From NCBI RefSeq assembly GCF_000403785.1, contig NZ_APHJ01000026.1, forward strand, positions 177,904-241,903: a stretch of DNA of 64,000 nucleotides, in the 5' to 3' direction. A program made the position numbers and the translations under genes. The notes under the pieces were generated by a model. The model saw nothing but the letters and a program-made list of their open reading frames with translations, did no database searches and was not told the DNA's origin. Positions 16,575-24,973 of the stretch are shown here, one piece after another. The DNA is from Gillisia sp. CAL575 (lineage in GTDB: Bacteria > Bacteroidota > Bacteroidia > Flavobacteriales > Flavobacteriaceae). Numbering within the stretch: position 1 is the first letter of the stretch; each line of letters starts with the position of its first letter.

Positions 16575-17774
16575 CTAAACTCGTTTAATAGTAAACTGAA
16601 AGTTACTCCCTTCTCCAAGTGTAGAATTTACTTTTATACTTCCTCCCATACTATTTATAAGTTTCTTTACAGTTGCTAGTCCAATACCGCTTCCTGGGTT
16701 TCCATCGCGATCATTAGTATCTAAAGTTGTGAAAAGCTCAAAGATCTTTGAGGAATTTTCTTCAGAAAAACCATTACCATTATCTATTACCGCAAAGTGA
16801 TAGTAAGTCTCAGTCTGTTTAAAAGTGATTTGGATCTTTCTGTGGTCTTTGGTATTATATTTTAAGGCATTAGTTACCAAATTCAGGAAAACCTGTGTAA
16901 GAGCTGCTTTATTCACATTATTTAATGCTGCAGTTTCTGGATAATCTATTTCCACATCGTTTGCAACATCATATAAATGTGCAATACCACTAAGAAGATT
17001 ATGGAGATCTACATTTTCATAATCTTTCTCTAAAATATGTTCGCTTCTGTAAAAACTTAAAATTCCATCTACATAATTCCGTAGGGAATAAGAAGATTCG
17101 TTTAAATAATTTAAATATTGAGTGGTTTCGTCATCAAATTTACCTTGATTTTCAACCTTAAGTAATTCAGTAAGCGAGATTATATTTGCTAAAGGAGACT
17201 TTATATCATGAGAAACTACACTTGCAAATTTCTCTAATTCCTGATATTTTTGTTTAAGTTTTTTCTGAACAATTCTAAACTTTTTATTCTGCTTAGCAAA
17301 TTCGAATAATTTCATACATTGGTTTCCCAAAGCTTTCAAACCTTCAATCTGATATTTTTTTAATTGACGTTCTTTTGTATCTAGAACACTTAAAACTCCA
17401 ATAACATATCCTTGGGCATTAGATATTTTAATGCCTACATAGAATTTATATTGATCTTTATAATGAATTTTTGCTTTATCAAAAATAAGAGGAGCTTCAG
17501 AATAATTCAAACAATATTGGTGATCTTCAGATTCTAAAGTGAGTTGGGCAAATGCATCTTTTCGCTCTATCTCATTTATATCTATTCCTGTTTTTGACTT
17601 AAGCCAGATATGATTTTTATCTATTATACTTAAAAAAGCGGTAGGCGCATGGCAGATGGTTGCTGCCAAAAAGGTAAGTTGATTAAAATCTTCTTCAGTA
17701 GTCGTTTTGGAAATATCATAATCTGTTAGTACAGATTGCCTTATTTTCTCATTAAACGCTATTTTTTGCTCCAT
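16575..17774 (-). CDS. GAF-domain sensor histidine kinase (paralogue A)
   Basis: A 399-aa cytoplasmic histidine kinase with no membrane segment. A GAF domain spans about residues 25-155, a short coiled linker follows, then the dimerisation helix with the phospho-acceptor in FASVVSHDIKSPLAN (H189). The ATPase domain shows the N box NLVTNALKYN, G1 DNGNGFSEEN and G2 GSGIGLATVKKL. It is closely related to the neighbouring kinase at 17865-19073; the pair looks like a tandem duplication. Its GAF has lost the SFCSHAI-type core seen in the partner. No response regulator gene is adjacent, so the output is unknown. Confidence 0.9.
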   Translation of the reverse strand: MEQKIAFNEKIRQSVLTDYDISKTTTEEDFNQLTFLAATICHAPTAFLSIIDKNHIWLKSKTGIDINEIERKDAFAQLTLESEDHQYCLNYSEAPLIFDKAKIHYKDQYKFYVGIKISNAQGYVIGVLSVLDTKERQLKKYQIEGLKALGNQCMKLFEFAKQNKKFRIVQKKLKQKYQELEKFASVVSHDIKSPLANIISLTELLKVENQGKFDDETTQYLNYLNESSYSLRNYVDGILSFYRSEHILEKDYENVDLHNLLSGIAHLYDVANDVEIDYPETAALNNVNKAALTQVFLNLVTNALKYNTKDHRKIQITFKQTETYYHFAVIDNGNGFSEENSSKIFELFTTLDTNDRDGNPGSGIGLATVKKLINSMGGSIKVNSTLGEGSNFQFTIKRV

Positions 17775-17864
17775 ATTACTCCCTACTTCTAAAATTATCT
17801 ATACGACAGTCAATAATATGAAATTTTTCTCAGCTATTTTGCTGGAAATCAATGATATTTTATT

Positions 17865-19073
17865 TTATAGCGCTCTTTTAATAGTAAAATTAAAAGTTGT
17901 GCCTTTATTTACTTCAGATTGTACTGAGATTTCTCCTCCTAAATTATGCACTAATTTTTGAACGGTAGATAGTCCAATTCCGTTTCCACGATTACCACTT
18001 CTATCTGATTCTTCTACAATGGTAAAAAGTTCGAAGATGGCTTCTTGCTTATTTTCAGGAATACCAATTCCGTTATCTGTTATAGAAAAATGATAATATC
18101 CATTTTTTTCTACTCCTGTAACATCTATAATAATCTTTTCTTGATTATTATATTTAAGACTATTTCCAATGAGGTTGAAGAATATTTGTTGAAATGCCGC
18201 TCTATTGCAATGAACTATTAAGTTATCTTCAGGCAAATTTATCTCACAATCAAATTTTATATTTAATAAATCTATAATCTGCTCTAAAACATCTTGTAAA
18301 TCAAAATCTTCAGTGTGAGAGTCTAATAAAGTGTCACTTTCATAGTGGTTAAGAATGTCTGTAATATAATTGCTTAATCTAAAAGAAGATTGTTTCAAAT
18401 AAGTTAAATAATTAAGCCCTGTGTCATCCAACAACTTCCCGTATTTCGCTTTAAGGAGATCTGATGTGATAATCATATTTGCCAGGGGCATTTTCATATC
18501 GTGAGATACTGTTCCAGCAAATTCTTTAAGTAGATTGTTTTTTATCCCTAACTCCTTCTTCACCTTCTCTAATGCAAGATTTTGACGACGTAATTCGAAC
18601 AAACTTTCTACTTGTTTCGCTAATGCCTTAAGTGCATCTTTTTGTTTGTCATTTAGAGAATGAGGTTTTTTATCTATAACACACAAGGTGCCAAGAGCCT
18701 CTCCGGTCATAGATTTAATAGGCATTCCGGCGTAAAATCTTATGTCAGGATCAGAGGTGACAAGAGGGTTGTTTATGAATCTTTTATCAAGATGTGTATC
18801 TTTAACTTCCATGATTTCATCTGGCTGTAGGATAGCATGAGAGCAAAACGAAACATTTCTATCTGTGTCTTTTAGATCTGTTCCAACTTTAGCCTTGAAC
18901 CATTGTTTTTCCTCTCCAACTAGGGTTATTAAGGAAATAGGAACTTCACAAATAAATGATGCTAATAGCGCAATATTATCGAAATTAATCTCTGTTTCGG
19001 TGTTTAGAATCTGGAGTTCGTTTAAAGAAGCTATTCTAGCAGTTTCGTTTTCAGGTTGTAAAGCTTTAATCAT
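17865..19073 (-). CDS. GAF-domain sensor histidine kinase (paralogue B)
   Basis: A 402-aa cytoplasmic histidine kinase. The GAF domain (about 18-160) retains the motif SFCSHAILQPDEIMEVKD and the RFYAGMPI strand typical of GAF modules fused to two-component kinases. The phospho-acceptor lies in FAGTVSHDMKMPLAN (H191), and the catalytic domain has NLIGNSLKYN, DNGIGIPENK and GNGIGLSTVQKL. The gene is 90 bases upstream of paralogue A on the same strand, with a -7 box at 19105-19112, so the pair is probably cotranscribed. Signal and partner regulator are not evident. Confidence 0.9.
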   Translation of the reverse strand: MIKALQPENETARIASLNELQILNTETEINFDNIALLASFICEVPISLITLVGEEKQWFKAKVGTDLKDTDRNVSFCSHAILQPDEIMEVKDTHLDKRFINNPLVTSDPDIRFYAGMPIKSMTGEALGTLCVIDKKPHSLNDKQKDALKALAKQVESLFELRRQNLALEKVKKELGIKNNLLKEFAGTVSHDMKMPLANMIITSDLLKAKYGKLLDDTGLNYLTYLKQSSFRLSNYITDILNHYESDTLLDSHTEDFDLQDVLEQIIDLLNIKFDCEINLPEDNLIVHCNRAAFQQIFFNLIGNSLKYNNQEKIIIDVTGVEKNGYYHFSITDNGIGIPENKQEAIFELFTIVEESDRSGNRGNGIGLSTVQKLVHNLGGEISVQSEVNKGTTFNFTIKRAL

Positions 19074-19104
19074 ATAAAATTAGATCTTGGTTGGAATCTG
19101 GTTA

Positions 19105-19112
19105 CAAAAGTA
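19105..19112 (-). promoter_or_regulatory. -7 box TACTTTTG of the histidine kinase pair
   Basis: TACTTTTG on the minus strand, 31 bases before the start codon at 19073. No -33 TTG at 19-21 bases. Confidence 0.45.
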
Positions 19113-19287
19113 TTAAATGGTTAAAGCTAATAAAACATTAATTTTAACTCAAAGCACTAATCTTTTCAATAATGATGCCATTAAAAATTTTTAAAATTTT
19201 TGTTCCTCATTTAGTGATGCAACCCTTTAACTTATTAAGCGAACTGGTAAAAATGTAAAGCATTATAAGTAATTGATTTTGAAACTT

Positions 19288-19295
19288 TATCTTTG
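19288..19295 (+). promoter_or_regulatory. -7 box TATCTTTG of the TIGR02757 gene
   Basis: TATCTTTG lies 25 bases before the TTG start codon at 19321. Confidence 0.5.
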
Positions 19296-19320
19296 AATTC
19301 ATTATTTTAAATATAGCAAT

Positions 19321-20085
19321 TTGTCACCTACAGAATTAAAGGAATTTCTCGATTCTAAATATGTACAATATAATAATTTCAATTTTATTGAAAGCGACCC
19401 TATAAGCATCCCGCATAAGTTTAGCCTTAAAGAAGATATTGAAATAGCTGGGTTTTTAGCTGCTACTATAGCTTGGGGTAATAGGAAGAGTATTATTAAA
19501 AATGCAAATAAAATGATGGATCTTTTAGGAAATTCTCCCTACGATTTCATATTAAATCATTCTGATTCTCACTTGGAACCTTTAGATGATTTTGTTCATA
19601 GAACCTTTAATGGATTGGACTTTCAAACTTTTATAAAAGCCTTAAAACATATATATCTTAATCACGGTGGACTAGAATCAGTTTTTTCAACAATTGATAC
19701 AAATGGATCTCTACAGCAAAATATCTCTGAGTTTAAATCTATTTTTTTTGAAATTGATCATTTGTCCAGAACAGAAAAACATGTGAGTGATCCTTTAAAA
19801 GGATCGGCAGCGAAGAGAATAAATATGTTCTTAAGATGGATGATACGTAAAGACAATGCAGGTGTAGATTTTGGCATCTGGGAAAACATTTCACCTTCGT
19901 TATTGTCCTGTCCATTAGATGTTCACTCAGGAAATGTAGCAAGAAAGTTAGGCTTGCTAAATAGGAAACAAAATGATGCAAAGGCTGTTTTTGAATTAGA
20001 TATAGCTTTGAGAAAACTGGATAAAAATGACCCCGTAAAATACGATTTCGCCTTATTCGGATTGGGTGTTTTTGAGAAGTTTTAG
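19321..20085 (+). CDS. TIGR02757 family protein (DUF2400)
   Basis: A 254-aa conserved protein of the TIGR02757/DUF2400 family, whose function is not established. Landmarks include SDPISIPHKFSLKEDIEIAGFLAATIAWGNRKSI (split across residues 25-58), MFLRWMIRKDNAGVDFGIW, and PLDVHSGNVARKLGLLNRK near the C-terminus. The HxGN-like and RWM motifs resemble a helix-hairpin-helix DNA glycosylase arrangement, which is inference. TTG is used as start; no in-frame ATG exists upstream of the conserved region. It converges on the LolD-like gene with a 7-base gap. Confidence 0.88.
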   Translation: MSPTELKEFLDSKYVQYNNFNFIESDPISIPHKFSLKEDIEIAGFLAATIAWGNRKSIIKNANKMMDLLGNSPYDFILNHSDSHLEPLDDFVHRTFNGLDFQTFIKALKHIYLNHGGLESVFSTIDTNGSLQQNISEFKSIFFEIDHLSRTEKHVSDPLKGSAAKRINMFLRWMIRKDNAGVDFGIWENISPSLLSCPLDVHSGNVARKLGLLNRKQNDAKAVFELDIALRKLDKNDPVKYDFALFGLGVFEKF

Positions 20086-20092
20086 TTTCAAA

Positions 20093-20761
20093 TTAGATTC
20101 CAGAAACTATTTCTCCATCAACCATCGTTAATTTTCTATCGGCCATATTAGCCAATTCTTCATTGTGTGTAACAATTACGAAGGTTTGGTGAAATTCTTC
20201 TCTTAGCTGAAAAAACAACTTATGTAAATTTTCAGCAGATTCACTGTCTAAGTTACCAGAAGGTTCATCGGCATATATCACGGCAGGATTGTTAATCAAT
20301 GATCTTGCAACGGCAATTCTTTGTTGTTCCCCACCACTTAATTCGGCAGGTTTGTGATTTGCTCTTGGAGATAAATTCAAGAATTCCAATAACTCGTAAG
20401 CACGCTTTTCTGCATTCGCCTTTGAAGTTCCTTTTATAAAAGCAGGAATACAAATATTTTCTAAAGCGGTGAATTCTGGTAATAACTGATGAAATTGAAA
20501 AATAAAACCAACTTGTTCATTTCTAAATTTGGAAAGCATTTTAGAATTCTGCGAATAAATGTCAATACCATTTACTTTTAATGTGCTGTCAGGTTTTTTA
20601 TCTGGCTGATCTAAGGTGCCTAAAATATGTAAAAGAGTAGTTTTACCAGCACCCGAAGCACCTACTATAGAAACTATTTCACTTTTTCCAATATGTAAAT
20701 TAACTCCTTTTAGCACGTGAAGGTCCCCGTAATACTTATGAATGTTGTTTGCGTAGATCAT
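20093..20761 (-). CDS. ABC transporter ATP-binding protein, LolD-like
   Basis: A 222-aa ATPase of the LolD/MacB/FtsE group that powers extraction of lipoproteins or other substrates from the inner membrane. Walker A is [11 protein letters not shown] (34-44), the signature [13 protein letters not shown], and Walker [15 protein letters not shown]. The stretch [15 protein letters not shown] after the Q loop is typical of LolD. No LolC/E-type permease is adjacent, so the partner must be encoded elsewhere and the substrate is inferred. The gene is 48 bases downstream of the DUF5916 gene on the same strand. Confidence 0.88.
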   Translation of the reverse strand: MIYANNIHKYYGDLHVLKGVNLHIGKSEIVSIVGASGAGKTTLLHILGTLDQPDKKPDSTLKVNGIDIYSQNSKMLSKFRNEQVGFIFQFHQLLPEFTALENICIPAFIKGTSKANAEKRAYELLEFLNLSPRANHKPAELSGGEQQRIAVARSLINNPAVIYADEPSGNLDSESAENLHKLFFQLREEFHQTFVIVTHNEELANMADRKLTMVDGEIVSGI

Positions 20762-20809
20762 GAATTTAAAAGACTTAAGGTTTCAATATTAAAGTTAGAC
20801 TAGAGGGCG

Positions 20810-23257
20810 TCAGCCTTTAAAAATATTTTTAGCAATATTATAATCTATATAATAAACGAGTCTCAAAGATAGATTTTGTCTAAGATCTTGATTGAATAAA
20901 TTTTGTAAACTTTCTGTAAATTGTATATCACTCTGCTTGTCAAAATTAAATATTGAGTTTCTATATAAGAGTATTGCCTCACTGCCCGGTGCAAACTGCC
21001 AATTATAACTAAGGTCAAAATTCCATATATTAAAGTTAGCATTAGGATCATTATCAGAGGTTACCTGATAATTTAATGGAGAAAGATCTCCATCCTCCTG
21101 TAAAAGGCTGTAATTATTTTCCTTAAAATCTGCAATAGACCAAAAATTCCGAAAACTCAAGTTTAAAGCCTGTTTCGTGCTGAAATTGTAACTAGCTTGT
21201 ATGGAATTTTCTACGCTTTGTACATCTCTTAAGCCGAAAATTTCCTTATCAGGCTCTAAGGCTACGAAGCTATTTCTGTTTTTTGAGGTCGAATAATTAA
21301 CACTGTAAATCATTGAAAATTTGTTATTGAACCTAAATCGTGGACTTATAGCAATTCTAAAATAATCTTGTTCAGATTTGAAGTAACCTTGATAATTTGC
21401 ATTTATATCTAGTGCAAATCTCTTTCTATAGTCTGATGAAATAAAACCGTCTATGACAACATTCGCATTATAATTCACAAATTTCCCATTTCTTCTAGCT
21501 TCAAAGAAATCTTTGCGTTTTGTGGTGTATTTAATAAAATTTCCGAAAGCAAACCTTTCTAAATTTACTGCAAAGTAGTTTGCGCCAATATTAAATGAGG
21601 TTTCAACATTAGGAATATACCGTCTTTGTTGATCTGCGAACAGTCTAATATTAAATGTATTTAAACTTTTGGTAGGTTCAAATATTCTATAGGAAGTTTC
21701 TACGTGAAAATTATTATAATTGTTAATGAAATTCAATCCTAGATCGTTAATGTCATAAGTTTCGTTTGCAAATTCATGAGCTAGCGCATATCTAAAATTT
21801 CCTTTAGTTCTGTCTATATAAAATTCTGAAGCAAAACCTGAAATATTACCTCCCAGTTTATTCACATTACTCATTTTTGCTTCTCCAGTATAATTAAAGG
21901 AATTTGATTTATTATTAATATCAAATAAAAAACCAGTTACATTCCCATCGCGGGCGTGTCCATTTCTAGTAACATTGGTATTAATAAGAGTGATAGATGA
22001 ATTTTGATTGTATTGCTGATCCAAGACTAGGATATTATAATTAGCGAAGGGTTCGGTTATAATTTTTCTATTTAAACCACTTAAGGTATCCCCAATAATA
22101 GCTTCAGTCTCTTGGGTAATTGCGTTGAAAAAACCAATGCCTAATCCGTTATCTGTTCTCCCAGAGATCTTTACCGCATTTAAAAGATCTGCCTTATCGG
22201 GATTTTCTACTAAGATTTCATTATCCAATAAATTAGTTTGTGCCGAATTAAAACCTAGTGGTGCATCTCCTATACGTCTGGAATAGAACAGATTTCCCTT
22301 GGTAAATAGTTCGGTTCCTTCAGTAAAAAAAGCTCGGTTTTCTCCAAATGCCTGTTCGAAAGGTCCTAAATTTAATTCAACTTTATCAAATGCGGTCTGT
22401 CCAAAATCTGGTATTAGTGTTGCATCTAAAGTAAAAGCATCAGAAATACCATATTTAAAGTCGAGTCCAGCACTAAAATTACTTGCTGTGCTTCCATTAA
22501 AATTATCAACTTCAGCAGAAGCATAAGGGTAAAAGCTCAACCTCACTGGAGGGTCAATATTTTTTATTCCAGTTAGTAAACCATTGTACTGGGTATCCTT
22601 TCCAATAGATTTGTCTATATAGTTCCAAGTATAAAATTCATTTAAATGCAATATTTTTCTCCCAAATTGAATACTCCATAATTGTTCTTCCTTTTTTGGA
22701 AACCTTAAAGCAGCGTAAGGAATCTTTATTTCTGCATACCATCCATTTTCATCATAAGAAATTTCTCCTTCCCAAACTACATTATAACTATAGTCTTCAT
22801 CATTCCCAGACATTTTAGCATCTGCAATAGCCCCTGCTGAAGTGATTACAAATCTGGTTTGATTCTCGCCATCATTATAAGTATTAATATCTATCAAGAA
22901 AAAATCTGATTGTTCTATGTTATCTCGCTGAGTAAATTGGCGTAATATTCGCTCTGGTTCATTGTCTTTCATGGAAGCTGCGATGTAAATAGCTTCATCA
23001 TCATAAGCCAGCTTAACTATGGTTGGATGGGTTGTTCTACTTGGAGTTCCATTTCCGGGTTCGGACATAACAAAGTCTGTAGCGCTTGGAACTTCTTTCC
23101 AGATAGTATCATCGAGCAATCCATCTATTATGGGAGCATTGGCAATTCTTTGTGCTTGATAAGACTTTCTTGAAATTTTGGAGTCAAGGCTGTTTTGAGC
23201 TTGTAATGTAAAGAGAGGTAAACAGACCAATAAAAGGAAAATTTTTTTAAGAGACAT
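20810..23257 (-). CDS. DUF5916 outer-membrane protein with N-terminal CBM9-like domain
   Basis: An 815-aa exported protein. A signal peptide opens it (MSLKKIFLLLVCLPLFTLQAQ). A carbohydrate-binding family 9-like domain follows (IIDGLLDDTIWKEV, LAYDDEAIYIAASMKD, FFLIDINTYNDGENQTRFVI), then a DUF5916 region predicted to be a beta barrel, with many alternating aromatic strands up to the final LRLVYYIDYN. The family is widespread in Bacteroidota; its substrate is unknown. The start at 23257 is chosen so that the signal peptide begins the protein; an ATG 24 bases upstream would add a few unrelated residues. Confidence 0.85.
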   Translation of the reverse strand: MSLKKIFLLLVCLPLFTLQAQNSLDSKISRKSYQAQRIANAPIIDGLLDDTIWKEVPSATDFVMSEPGNGTPSRTTHPTIVKLAYDDEAIYIAASMKDNEPERILRQFTQRDNIEQSDFFLIDINTYNDGENQTRFVITSAGAIADAKMSGNDEDYSYNVVWEGEISYDENGWYAEIKIPYAALRFPKKEEQLWSIQFGRKILHLNEFYTWNYIDKSIGKDTQYNGLLTGIKNIDPPVRLSFYPYASAEVDNFNGSTASNFSAGLDFKYGISDAFTLDATLIPDFGQTAFDKVELNLGPFEQAFGENRAFFTEGTELFTKGNLFYSRRIGDAPLGFNSAQTNLLDNEILVENPDKADLLNAVKISGRTDNGLGIGFFNAITQETEAIIGDTLSGLNRKIITEPFANYNILVLDQQYNQNSSITLINTNVTRNGHARDGNVTGFLFDINNKSNSFNYTGEAKMSNVNKLGGNISGFASEFYIDRTKGNFRYALAHEFANETYDINDLGLNFINNYNNFHVETSYRIFEPTKSLNTFNIRLFADQQRRYIPNVETSFNIGANYFAVNLERFAFGNFIKYTTKRKDFFEARRNGKFVNYNANVVIDGFISSDYRKRFALDINANYQGYFKSEQDYFRIAISPRFRFNNKFSMIYSVNYSTSKNRNSFVALEPDKEIFGLRDVQSVENSIQASYNFSTKQALNLSFRNFWSIADFKENNYSLLQEDGDLSPLNYQVTSDNDPNANFNIWNFDLSYNWQFAPGSEAILLYRNSIFNFDKQSDIQFTESLQNLFNQDLRQNLSLRLVYYIDYNIAKNIFKG

Positions 23258-23397
23258 AAATACATTATAAAATAACAGCAATCCTTGGGATTACAACATT
23301 ACGAAAGAATTGCGATTTATTTTCAACAGAACCCAATTAATCGTTAAAAACTCTTCTTTTTTTATTAATTCACTAATTTTAAATAACATTTGTAAGT

Positions 23398-23952
23398 ATG
23401 GAAAATATAGAATTTAATATAGCTACTCTTGCGGGAGGATGTTTCTGGTGTACAGAGGCTGTTTTTGAAAGAATAGAAGGGGTAAGTAAGGTGATTCCTG
23501 GGTTTACTGGAGGACAAATAAAAAATCCTGCTTACAGGGAAATAATTTCGGGAAGAACTGGTCACGCTGAAGCTATTGAGGTTCATTTTGATTCAAAAGT
23601 TATATCCTTTAAAGAATTATTGCTAATTTTCTTCAGCACTCACGATCCCACAACTTTAAATAGACAACAGTACGATAAAGGAACTCAATATAGAAGTGCT
23701 ATTTTTTATCATTCTGAAGGTCAAAAGCTAGAGGCTGAAGCAATTGTGAAGACTCTTGAAGATGAAGACGTGTTTATAGACCCTATCGTAACTGAAATCA
23801 CCCAAGCTTCTCCTTTTTACGAGGCTGAAGCTGAGCACAAGGAATATTACTCTAAGCACAGACAACAACAATATTGTCAAGTAATTATAGATCCAAAGAT
23901 TAAAAAATTACAACAGTTATTTGCTGATAAATTAAAAAAGGCCAAAATATAG
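23398..23952 (+). CDS. msrA: Peptide-methionine (S)-S-oxide reductase
   Basis: Reduces the S-epimer of methionine sulfoxide in oxidised proteins, with thioredoxin as electron donor. The active site is [18 protein letters not shown] (nucleophilic Cys in GGCFWC, about residues 14-19), followed by [26 protein letters not shown] and EHKEYY-x-KH, all MsrA hallmarks. The length of 184 aa and the absence of a signal peptide fit a cytoplasmic enzyme. Its stop is one base before the folE start, so the two genes are probably cotranscribed. Confidence 0.96.
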   Translation: MENIEFNIATLAGGCFWCTEAVFERIEGVSKVIPGFTGGQIKNPAYREIISGRTGHAEAIEVHFDSKVISFKELLLIFFSTHDPTTLNRQQYDKGTQYRSAIFYHSEGQKLEAEAIVKTLEDEDVFIDPIVTEITQASPFYEAEAEHKEYYSKHRQQQYCQVIIDPKIKKLQQLFADKLKKAKI

Positions 23953-23953
23953 T

Positions 23954-24547
23954 ATGTATCAATTTTTTGAAGAATATAACGAAGAGGTTACTGAAGATCT
24001 CACAAATAATTTCAAGCAAATTATTCATGCGCTAGGGGAGGATACTTCCCGGGAAGGGATTCTTAAAACTCCCGAGCGAGCTGCAAAAGCGATGCAGTTC
24101 CTTACTCAGGGCTACGATGCAGATCCTGTTAAGATTTTAAACGATGCCAAGTTTAGTGAAAGCTATGACGAGATGGTTGTTGTAAAAGATATAGAAGTTT
24201 ATTCCTTATGTGAACACCATATGTTACCATTTTTCGGAAAAGCACATATTGCGTACATCCCAAATGGTAAAATCGTTGGGTTAAGTAAAATACCAAGAGT
24301 TGTAGATGTATTTGCCAGAAGATTACAAGTGCAGGAACGTTTAACACATGATATCTTAGAATGCATCAATAATACCCTAAAGCCTCAGGGAGTAGCGGTT
24401 GTTATAGAGGCGCAACATATGTGTATGATGATGCGTGGAGTTCAAAAACAAAATAGCGTTACAACTACTTCAGGATTTAGAGGACAATTCAAGCAAATTG
24501 AAACTAGAAATGAGTTCCTCAAACTTATAAGTTCTGATCTAAAATAA
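23954..24547 (+). CDS. folE: GTP cyclohydrolase I
   Basis: Converts GTP to 7,8-dihydroneopterin triphosphate, first step of folate and pterin synthesis. The 197-aa protein carries the zinc site [12 protein letters not shown] (C86, H88, H89), [15 protein letters not shown], the substrate loop [16 protein letters not shown] with the second zinc Cys, and the closing TTTSGFRG. A pterin-4a-carbinolamine dehydratase gene lies far away at 57473, so pterin recycling is present in the same window but not linked. It directly follows msrA. Confidence 0.97.
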   Translation: MYQFFEEYNEEVTEDLTNNFKQIIHALGEDTSREGILKTPERAAKAMQFLTQGYDADPVKILNDAKFSESYDEMVVVKDIEVYSLCEHHMLPFFGKAHIAYIPNGKIVGLSKIPRVVDVFARRLQVQERLTHDILECINNTLKPQGVAVVIEAQHMCMMMRGVQKQNSVTTTSGFRGQFKQIETRNEFLKLISSDLK

Positions 24548-24593
24548 TTGGCATTTTTTTTGATTTGTATTAAATATAAAATTTAAAAAACCG

Positions 24594-24902
24594 ATGAAAA
24601 ATATAAAAAACAAATTATTAATAAAAGGATTAATGTATGATGTAGTGGGGATGGCAACTATGGCAATTCCATTAGTTGGGCCTTTTCTAGATCTAGCCTG
24701 GGCACCATTTGCTGCTAATAAAATGACTCAAATGTATCCTGGTAAGAAAGGTAAAATTGCTTCAGTTTTAGTTTTTATTGAAGAGCTATTGCCATTTACA
24801 GATATAATTCCAACATTTACTTTAATGTGGTTCTATACATTTGTTTGGAAGAAAGAATCCATTCAAGAAGAGTATATTATGGAAGCAGAAATTGTGCAAT
24901 AA
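24594..24902 (+). CDS. Small membrane protein of unknown function
   Basis: A 102-aa protein with two or three hydrophobic segments (about residues 15-33, 54-70 and 72-88) and a positively charged N-terminus, suggesting an inner-membrane protein. The PLVGPFLDLAWAPFAANKM stretch and the PFTDIIPTFTLMWF segment are distinctive but I cannot assign a family. It lies 46 bases after folE on the same strand and ahead of a bidirectional terminator, so it is probably the last gene of the msrA-folE transcript. Confidence 0.75.
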   Translation: MKNIKNKLLIKGLMYDVVGMATMAIPLVGPFLDLAWAPFAANKMTQMYPGKKGKIASVLVFIEELLPFTDIIPTFTLMWFYTFVWKKESIQEEYIMEAEIVQ

Positions 24903-24925
24903 ATAAATTAAAAAAAGTTAAAATA

Positions 24926-24957
24926 TAAGCCTCCAAGAATTAAATCTTGGAGGCTTA
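24926..24957. terminator. Bidirectional terminator between the small membrane protein and the TonB receptor
   Basis: TAAGCCTCCAAGA (24926-24938) pairs perfectly with TCTTGGAGGCTTA (24945-24957) over a 6-base loop, with A/T-rich flanks on both sides. Confidence 0.8.
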
Positions 24958-24973
24958 ATTTATTAATTTATTT

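Noticed and set aside
22299..22526. Opposite-strand open frames inside long genes, such as this one in the DUF5916 gene.
   Set aside because: They are shadows of the coding strand, without promoters or recognisable proteins.
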